7,844 bases of DNA from the NCBI GenBank assembly GCA_026416655.1, contig JAOAES010000066.1:1-7844 (forward strand). The letters run 5' to 3'. Shown here piece by piece: positions 1-3,638 of the stretch. A program made the position numbers and the translations under genes. The notes under the pieces were generated by a model that saw only the letters and a list, made by a program, of their open reading frames with translations, was not told where the DNA came from and made no database searches. This stretch comes from Fimbriimonadales bacterium. Its GTDB lineage: Bacteria; Armatimonadota; Fimbriimonadia; Fimbriimonadales; GBS-DC. Position 1 is the first letter of the stretch. Each line of letters begins with the position of its first letter.

Positions 1-503
1 GGGTCGGGGCGATGCCCGCGCACGCTTCGGAAGTAGATACGCCCCGGCTCCCAGCGGAAAAAGTGTACCGACTGGCGGATGTTCGGGGGCCACTGGAAGG
101 TGCGCTGCGGGTGCCCCGCATCGTGCGGACGGATGGTGTAGTAGCCGTTCGGTCCCGTCGGTCCTTGAAACCGCGCGAACTCGATGTCGATCTCGCGGAA
201 TCCGTGCTGGGGCGTGTCGCTCCATGTGAACAGCCCCAGCACGATATTCGGGTCGAGGTTGTGGACTTCGCTGTCGAGATAGAACCGATAGGTTCCATAG
301 CCGAGCGAGCGGGTGCAGATGACCTCCGCGCACTCCCAGCGGGTGCCGTTGCGCGTGATTTTCAGGTGCAGCCTGCCCCGCGCGTCGACCCACACGTTGC
401 AGTCGGCGTCCGAGAACAGGTTCGGTCCCGGACCGACGGGCGTCGTATGTTTTTTGACGCGCCAAGTGTAGCCGGAGAACTGGATGGTGCGTGTGTATTG
501 CAT
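1..503 (-). CDS. GH16-like beta-glucanase-fold protein, C-terminus cut by window edge
   Basis: The 167 visible codons start at the ATG at 503-501 and run off the left edge. The protein looks like a glycoside hydrolase family 16 type jelly-roll. Residues 104-108 read EIDIE inside FREIDIEFARF, matching the GH16 E-x-D-x-E active-site signature in which the first Glu is the nucleophile and the last the acid/base. Other visible strands include GYGTYRFYL and NIVLGLFTWSD, typical of concanavalin-A-like sandwiches. Likely role: hydrolysis or binding of a beta-glucan-like polysaccharide; the substrate cannot be told. The start lies 4 bases after the stop codon of the prepilin gene and has no Shine-Dalgarno sequence, so translation probably depends on coupling. 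There is no signal peptide: the fold begins almost at once (residues 5-15). The frame stays open upstream, but the only nearby alternative, a GTG, would add no hydrophobic segment. Family assignment is fairly sure; catalytic activity is inferred. Confidence 0.72.
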   Translation of the reverse strand, partial: MQYTRTIQFSGYTWRVKKHTTPVGPGPNLFSDADCNVWVDARGRLHLKITRNGTRWECAEVICTRSLGYGTYRFYLDSEVHNLDPNIVLGLFTWSDTPQHGFREIDIEFARFQGPTGPNGYYTIRPHDAGHPQRTFQWPPNIRQSVHFFRWEPGRIYFRSVRGHRPD

Positions 504-507
504 AGGC

Positions 508-1341
508 TTATCGGATATTCGGGTCGTTCTGGTTCGGGTCGTCGCCGCCGAGTTGCCAGTTCCATGGGACTTTGACCGCGCCACGGCGCATCGCTTTCAC
601 ATGCCCATCTGCCCAGACCAGCACGGCGACTTTACCGCCGTGGCGGTAGCGCACTTGGAAGGCGGCGTTCAGGTTCGCGCCCAGTCCGTTGAAGTCGCGG
701 TCGATACGATCCCACTCGGCGTCGGTACGCGCGGGGTTGCCGCCCCAGCCGTTGACCAAGCCGGGCGTCCACCAGTAGAGCGCGCCGCAGTTGCCCGACC
801 ATTCCAGATTCTGGGTGCCATCGCCGTACACGATGGTCTCGGCAGGGTGGGTCATCATCGCGAGGGGAGCGGGCAAGCAGGGGCTGAGGTTATTCGAGCA
901 ACGCCACTGCGGGTTGTTGGGTCCGAGCATGCGTCCACTGCCGCCGACCCGCTCGCTCATACTGTAGGCGAGCGCGTTGCGGTAGGTCGCCGATGGGCAG
1001 CTGCGCACTTGGGGCGCGGGGCGTTGCCCGTTCGCGCCGTCCGCGTAGCTCTCGAACCTGCCCTCGCCCATGTAGGGCGAAATCAGAAAGTGCCAGATAA
1101 TCTCGCGTCCCACGCCCGGGATGTTGCGCGCATCCAGATAGCCAATCGGGAAGCTCTCGTCGTAGTCCTGCACATACATGTTCGTCGCCAGCCCGACCTG
1201 ACGCGCGTTCGAGGCGCACTGCGTTTGGCGGGCTTTCTCGCGCGCCTGCGCAAACACCGGGAACAGAATCGCCGCTAAGATGGCGATAATCGCGATAACG
1301 ACAAGCAGTTCTATCAGCGTAAAACCGTTTTTGCGTCGCAT
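508..1341 (-). CDS. DUF1559-type pseudopilin (prepilin N-terminus, H-X-DG C-terminal motif)
   Basis: A complete 277-residue protein. Residues 1-30 form a class III prepilin leader: a short basic MRRKNG, a predicted prepilin-peptidase cut between Gly6 and Phe7, methylatable Phe7, Glu11 (Glu5 of the mature protein), and a hydrophobic helix to about residue 29. After it comes AREKARQTQCASNARQ, the usual start of the DUF1559 globular domain. Near the C-terminus His234 and Asp245-Gly246 form the H-X-DG motif seen in this family in Planctomycetota and Armatimonadota; here ten residues separate His and Asp rather than nine. Six cysteines lie in the globular part. The protein is presumably anchored in the inner membrane and processed by a prepilin peptidase; its exact role in these phyla is not established. 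The start is supported by AGGAGGT at 1347-1353, 5 bases ahead. It sits between two polysaccharide-related genes on the same strand. Confidence 0.93.
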   Translation of the reverse strand: MRRKNGFTLIELLVVIAIIAILAAILFPVFAQAREKARQTQCASNARQVGLATNMYVQDYDESFPIGYLDARNIPGVGREIIWHFLISPYMGEGRFESYADGANGQRPAPQVRSCPSATYRNALAYSMSERVGGSGRMLGPNNPQWRCSNNLSPCLPAPLAMMTHPAETIVYGDGTQNLEWSGNCGALYWWTPGLVNGWGGNPARTDAEWDRIDRDFNGLGANLNAAFQVRYRHGGKVAVLVWADGHVKAMRRGAVKVPWNWQLGGDDPNQNDPNIR

Positions 1342-1346
1342 AATGC

Positions 1347-1353
1347 ACCTCCT
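1347..1353 (-). promoter_or_regulatory. Shine-Dalgarno site of the pseudopilin gene
   Basis: On the minus strand this reads AGGAGGT, a full anti-16S match, 5 bases before the ATG at 1341. It fixes that start over the ATG at 1348, which overlaps this site and opens another frame. Confidence 0.8.
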
Positions 1354-1360
1354 AAAAACT

Positions 1361-1406
1361 TTCTCCCCCCTCTCCCACGCCGTGGGAGAGGGGCAAGGGG
1401 TGAGGG
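1361..1406. repeat. GC-rich palindromic REP-like element between dockerin and pseudopilin genes
   Basis: Arms at 1367-1379 and 1381-1393 are perfectly complementary over 13 bases around base 1380 (CTCTCCCACG / CGTGGGAGAG extended by Cs and Gs). On the minus strand the palindrome is preceded by CCCTCACCCCTTGCCCC. That is the general pattern of the short CCCTCACCCC...CCCCTCTCCC dispersed palindromes I recall from many unrelated GC-rich bacterial genomes. It fills almost all of the 66-base gap and begins one base after the stop codon of the dockerin gene. The transcript would form a very stable hairpin there. The nearest U-run (five Us, 1355-1359) lies 7 bases past the base of the stem, so it is not a classic rho-independent terminator; an mRNA-stability or partial-termination role is possible. 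Whether it is multi-copy in this genome cannot be seen from one copy. Confidence 0.68.
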
Positions 1407-1407
1407 C

Positions 1408-2361
1408 TTAACAGCCTGTACCAAATGCAAACAGCACGCTCAACAGGTCGGCGTCGTCCACCACGCCGTCGCTGTTGATGTCCTCGTCTAGACAATCGCC
1501 TGTATTGCCGAACGCGAACAGCACCGCCAGCAGATCCGCGTCGTCCACGCAGCCGTCGGCGTTCACATCGCCCAGCGGCGCAACAGGGATGTTGGTCTCA
1601 AAGTAGTCGAACTCGAACGCTGCCTGACTGCCTGTACCCGCGTTATCGGTGTAAAGACCGATACGCGCGCCGTTCGCAGTCAGCAGCCCGACAATCCAGT
1701 TGTAAAGTGCGTTATCCTCTACGAAGTAGTAAAACGCGCCGTTGAAGCCGTCAAAGTTGACGAAGCCGTTCGTACCAGAATGGCTATACTTCAGCACGAT
1801 GTAGGGATTGTTCGAGTCGGGTACATGTTCGATACGCAGTCCAATCCAGCTATTGTCAGGTTGCCAAGTTTGGGTTACGCGATATGCCCAGTCAAACCCG
1901 TCGTTGCGCTCCCAGTTGGCAGAACCGTACACATCCGACGTACCGCCCGTTCCATCACGCGTGATCAGCAATTGGAAATAGTTTTTCGCGCTCGTTGCGA
2001 TGAGAATGCCCGCTTGCGGATAGCACCACTGACAGAAGGGAATGGAGCTCCAGTTGGCGCGGAGCCGGGTCTCGATGTACCAGTTGTCAGGTAGACTACC
2101 CACCACGCGCAGGGTAGGCACATTTTTGTGGGCGTTGAACTGCTGGTACATGCCGCCGTCGCGCATCTGGATAATCAGGGTTCCTTCTTCGGCGTTGAAA
2201 GCAGCCGCGTTGTCAAACAGGGTACAGAGCGGGTCGTTGTCAGGCAGTTTCCAGCTCCAGCCGAGACTAAAGCTACCGAGATTGAAGTCATCACGCACCT
2301 GCACATACGCTGTGCTGATGAGCGCAATCGCTGCAAGTAGGGAAACGAGTGTTCGCTTCAT
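1408..2361 (-). CDS. Secreted concanavalin-A-like protein with C-terminal type I dockerin
   Basis: A complete 317-residue protein. Residues 1 to about 20 (MKRTLVSLLAAIALISTAYV) form a Sec signal peptide, so it is exported. Residues about 24-256 look like a LamG/DUF1349-type concanavalin-A-like beta-sandwich: an opening DDFN, then GTLIIQM, QAGILIATS, NYFQLLITRD, WIGLRIEH, ARIGLYTD and a closing FEFDYFE. In characterised proteins such domains bind or accompany enzymes acting on polysaccharides; no catalytic residues are recognised here. Residues 264-317 are a type I dockerin with two 12-residue calcium loops, 265-276 and 294-305, each with Asp/Asn at positions 1, 3, 5, 9 and 12, followed by DLL-VLFAFG helices. 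The ATG overlaps the end of the LacI-type gene by 4 bases (ATGA), and AAGGAGG at 2371-2377 lies 9 bases ahead. The partner cohesin is not in this window. Dockerin and signal peptide are near certain; the ligand is unknown. Confidence 0.9.
   Translation of the reverse strand: MKRTLVSLLAAIALISTAYVQVRDDFNLGSFSLGWSWKLPDNDPLCTLFDNAAAFNAEEGTLIIQMRDGGMYQQFNAHKNVPTLRVVGSLPDNWYIETRLRANWSSIPFCQWCYPQAGILIATSAKNYFQLLITRDGTGGTSDVYGSANWERNDGFDWAYRVTQTWQPDNSWIGLRIEHVPDSNNPYIVLKYSHSGTNGFVNFDGFNGAFYYFVEDNALYNWIVGLLTANGARIGLYTDNAGTGSQAAFEFDYFETNIPVAPLGDVNADGCVDDADLLAVLFAFGNTGDCLDEDINSDGVVDDADLLSVLFAFGTGC
1411..1572 (-). repeat. Duplicated EF-hand loops of the dockerin domain
   Basis: This stretch encodes residues 264-317 of the secreted protein. 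Two calcium loops (nt 1534-1569 and 1447-1482) repeat at a distance of 87 bases, or 29 residues. They read D-V-N-A-D-G-C-V-D-D-A-D and D-I-N-S-D-G-V-V-D-D-A-D and are followed by nearly identical helices. The symmetry is that of dockerins able to bind cohesin in two orientations. Cysteines at 271, 290 and 317 might add a disulfide; this is a guess. Confidence 0.88.
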
Positions 2362-3443
2362 AGTCTTGAACCTCCTTCGGTGAGAATGGTCGCTTCAGAG
2401 ATTGGAACGGAGGCGAGGGCGTGCGCCAGCGCGACGGTGCGTCGCACGACCAGCGTTCCCGGGAGGAGCATCCGCTGCGGGCGCGATTCGCCTGTTTCAA
2501 TCTGGTGCAGCAGCATCTGCGCCGCGAGATAGCCCACCTGATAGCGGTCGTGCTGGATGGTTGTGAGTTGCAAGCCCAGTTGCCGCGCCCAGTAGATGTC
2601 GTCGAAACCCGCGACGGAGATGGCGTCGGGCACAGGTATCTCCAGCTCGCGGCACTTCTGGAGGAAGCCGACCGCCATGTCGTCGTTGGCGCAGATAACG
2701 GCGGTAGGCAGTTCCTTCTGGCACAGCAGTTGACCTGCTGCATACGCGCCCGATTCCGAGCCGTAGTTGCCCTGTAGCACCCACTCTTCGCGCACGGGGA
2801 GACCGTGTTGCGCCATCACGCGCCGGAACGCCCGCTCGCGCTGGTGCGCGCTCCAGTGCAACGGATGCCCCTTGATGAACCCAATCGCGCGGTGCCCCTG
2901 CTGGATGACCCATTCGGTGAGGCTTGCCATCGCCGCGTCGTTGTCGATATCGACCTGCGAAAGGAGGTACTCTTCGGGCAGCGTGCTGCCAACGGCGACC
3001 ACAGGCAGCGTGGAGTAGTGTTGCCATTCCAGCAGGGGCGACCCCATCACGGGCGCAATCAGAATCGCGCCGTCGATGGAACCGTTGTCGATGCGTCGCC
3101 ACACGGCGGCAGGGTCATTCGTACGCGGGGTAATCAGGCGGATATCGTAGTCGCGCGGCTCCAGAAACGCCAGAATGCCGTCCAGCACATCGTGGGCGTA
3201 CACATTGTGGGTCAGACGGGCATGTTGCGGATCCAGCACCACGCCAATCGTGGCAGTGCGCCGGCGGGCTAAACTGCGTGCCACCGAGTTCGGACGATAG
3301 CCCAACTCGTGCGCCGCGCTCAGCACGCGCTGCACCATGTCTTCCTTATACAAATGACTGCGCCCTTGCAGAATGTTCGAAGTGGTCGTTATCGAGCATC
3401 CTGCGCGCTCTGCCACATCGCGTAGCGTCGGTTTACCTCGCAT
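2358..3443 (-). CDS. LacI-family transcriptional regulator, probable repressor of its own operon
   Basis: A complete 361-residue protein of normal LacI/GalR length. Residues 5-27 are the helix-turn-helix (TLRDVAERAGCSITTTSNIL). Residues 49-60 (YRPNSVARSLAR) are the hinge helix that reads a central CG in family operators. From residue 63 onward comes a periplasmic-binding-protein-like effector domain with family marks: TIGVVLD, DGAILIAP, VDIDNDAA, HRAIGFIKG, TAVICANDDMAVGF and SVAGFDDI. The effector is presumably a sugar; nothing visible identifies it. It is the first gene of the leftward operon: a consensus promoter and two matching operators lie upstream, and its stop overlaps the start of the dockerin gene by 4 bases. 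GGAG at 3453-3456 sits 9 bases before the ATG. This predicts an autoregulated repressor co-transcribed with its targets. The helix-turn-helix has Asn23 where LacI has Arg22, a variant I recall in other family members. Confidence 0.94.
   Translation of the reverse strand: MRGKPTLRDVAERAGCSITTTSNILQGRSHLYKEDMVQRVLSAAHELGYRPNSVARSLARRRTATIGVVLDPQHARLTHNVYAHDVLDGILAFLEPRDYDIRLITPRTNDPAAVWRRIDNGSIDGAILIAPVMGSPLLEWQHYSTLPVVAVGSTLPEEYLLSQVDIDNDAAMASLTEWVIQQGHRAIGFIKGHPLHWSAHQRERAFRRVMAQHGLPVREEWVLQGNYGSESGAYAAGQLLCQKELPTAVICANDDMAVGFLQKCRELEIPVPDAISVAGFDDIYWARQLGLQLTTIQHDRYQVGYLAAQMLLHQIETGESRPQRMLLPGTLVVRRTVALAHALASVPISEATILTEGGSRL
2371..2377 (-). promoter_or_regulatory. Shine-Dalgarno site of the dockerin-protein gene, inside the LacI-type gene
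   Basis: The minus strand reads AAGGAGG, 9 bases before the ATG at 2361. It lies within the last codons of the regulator gene (Glu-Gly-Gly), so translation of the two genes is likely coupled. Confidence 0.75.
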
Positions 3444-3467
3444 CGTTCCAGACTCCGTTGCCTGCTA

Positions 3468-3481
3468 TAGAAACGCTTCTA
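3468..3481. promoter_or_regulatory. LacI-type operator 1, in the leader of the regulator operon
   Basis: TAGAAACGCTTCTA is palindromic except for one mismatched base pair next to a central CG, the layout typical of LacI/GalR family operators. It lies about 59-72 bases downstream of the predicted transcription start and 25 bases before the regulator start codon. It shares GAAACGCTT with operator 2, in opposite orientation; the two 14-mers agree at 12 positions. The central CGs are 55 bp apart, about five helical turns, compatible with looping. Binding by the adjacent LacI-type protein is inferred. Confidence 0.7.
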
Positions 3482-3540
3482 AAACTTCCCTGTTTTACGC
3501 TTGGATTCGCCTTCGCTGGCTATAAAAGCGTTTCCAAGCG
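3480..3540 (-). other. Inverted repeats in the 5' leader of the LacI-type operon
   Basis: Two possible RNA hairpins lie in the leader. CGCTTGG at 3540-3534 pairs with CCAAGCG at 3504-3498 (7 bp, 29-base loop) at the very 5' end of the transcript. TAAAAC at 3497-3492 pairs with GTTTTA at 3485-3480 (6 bp, 6-base loop) just downstream. No U-run follows, so neither looks like a terminator. They match no riboswitch that I recognise. The first overlaps operator 2, so it may simply be part of an extended protein-binding site. Confidence 0.35.
3523..3536. promoter_or_regulatory. LacI-type operator 2, at the transcription start of the regulator operon
   Basis: TAAAAGCGTTTCCA on the plus strand matches operator 1 read from the other strand at 12 of 14 positions, and also has a central CG. 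It starts 9 bases downstream of the -10 hexamer, covering about +4 to +17, so a bound repressor would block RNA polymerase escape. This is the classic position for direct repression and supports autoregulation. Confidence 0.7.
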
Positions 3541-3545
3541 ACTTT

Positions 3546-3575
3546 ATTATAGCACAGGTTTGGGCGGAATGTCAA
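3546..3575 (-). promoter_or_regulatory. Consensus sigma-70 promoter of the leftward operon
   Basis: On the minus strand TTGACA (3575-3570) and TATAAT (3551-3546) are both perfect consensus hexamers, separated by 18 bp, and TGC precedes the -10 as an extended element. The predicted start is near 3539, giving a leader of about 96 bases before the regulator ATG. So strong a promoter makes sense if it is normally shut by the repressor. Confidence 0.85.
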
Positions 3576-3638
3576 GGGGGCACGAGTGAGCATCGGACAT
3601 AGCAGGAATCTTCACTTGGCTCAGAATATTTAACAAAT
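3576..3638 (+). other. Upstream region of the cytochrome-type gene, no clear promoter or RBS seen
   Basis: This is the part of the divergent intergenic region nearest the rightward gene. It is AT-rich close to the start codon (3622-3640). No convincing -35/-10 pair on the plus strand and no GGAG-like sequence within 15 bases of the ATG can be found. CAGAAT at 3622-3627 is a weak -10 candidate that would give a nearly leaderless message; this is only a suggestion. Confidence 0.3.

Noticed and set aside
12..575. Plus-strand open frame of 187 codons at the left edge
   Set aside because: The minus strand here encodes the GH16-like protein with its EIDIE motif; the plus-strand product is rich in Arg, Val and Ala and resembles nothing.
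484..1278. Long open frame on the plus strand across the pseudopilin gene
   Set aside because: It is antisense to a gene with a clear prepilin leader and ribosome-binding site, shows no recognisable domain, and is the kind of frame that GC-rich codon bias opens by chance.
1361..1406. Rho-independent terminator after the dockerin gene
   Set aside because: The stem is strong, but the U-run does not follow it directly (7 other bases intervene) and it is only five long; it fits a dispersed palindromic repeat better. Partial termination is not excluded.
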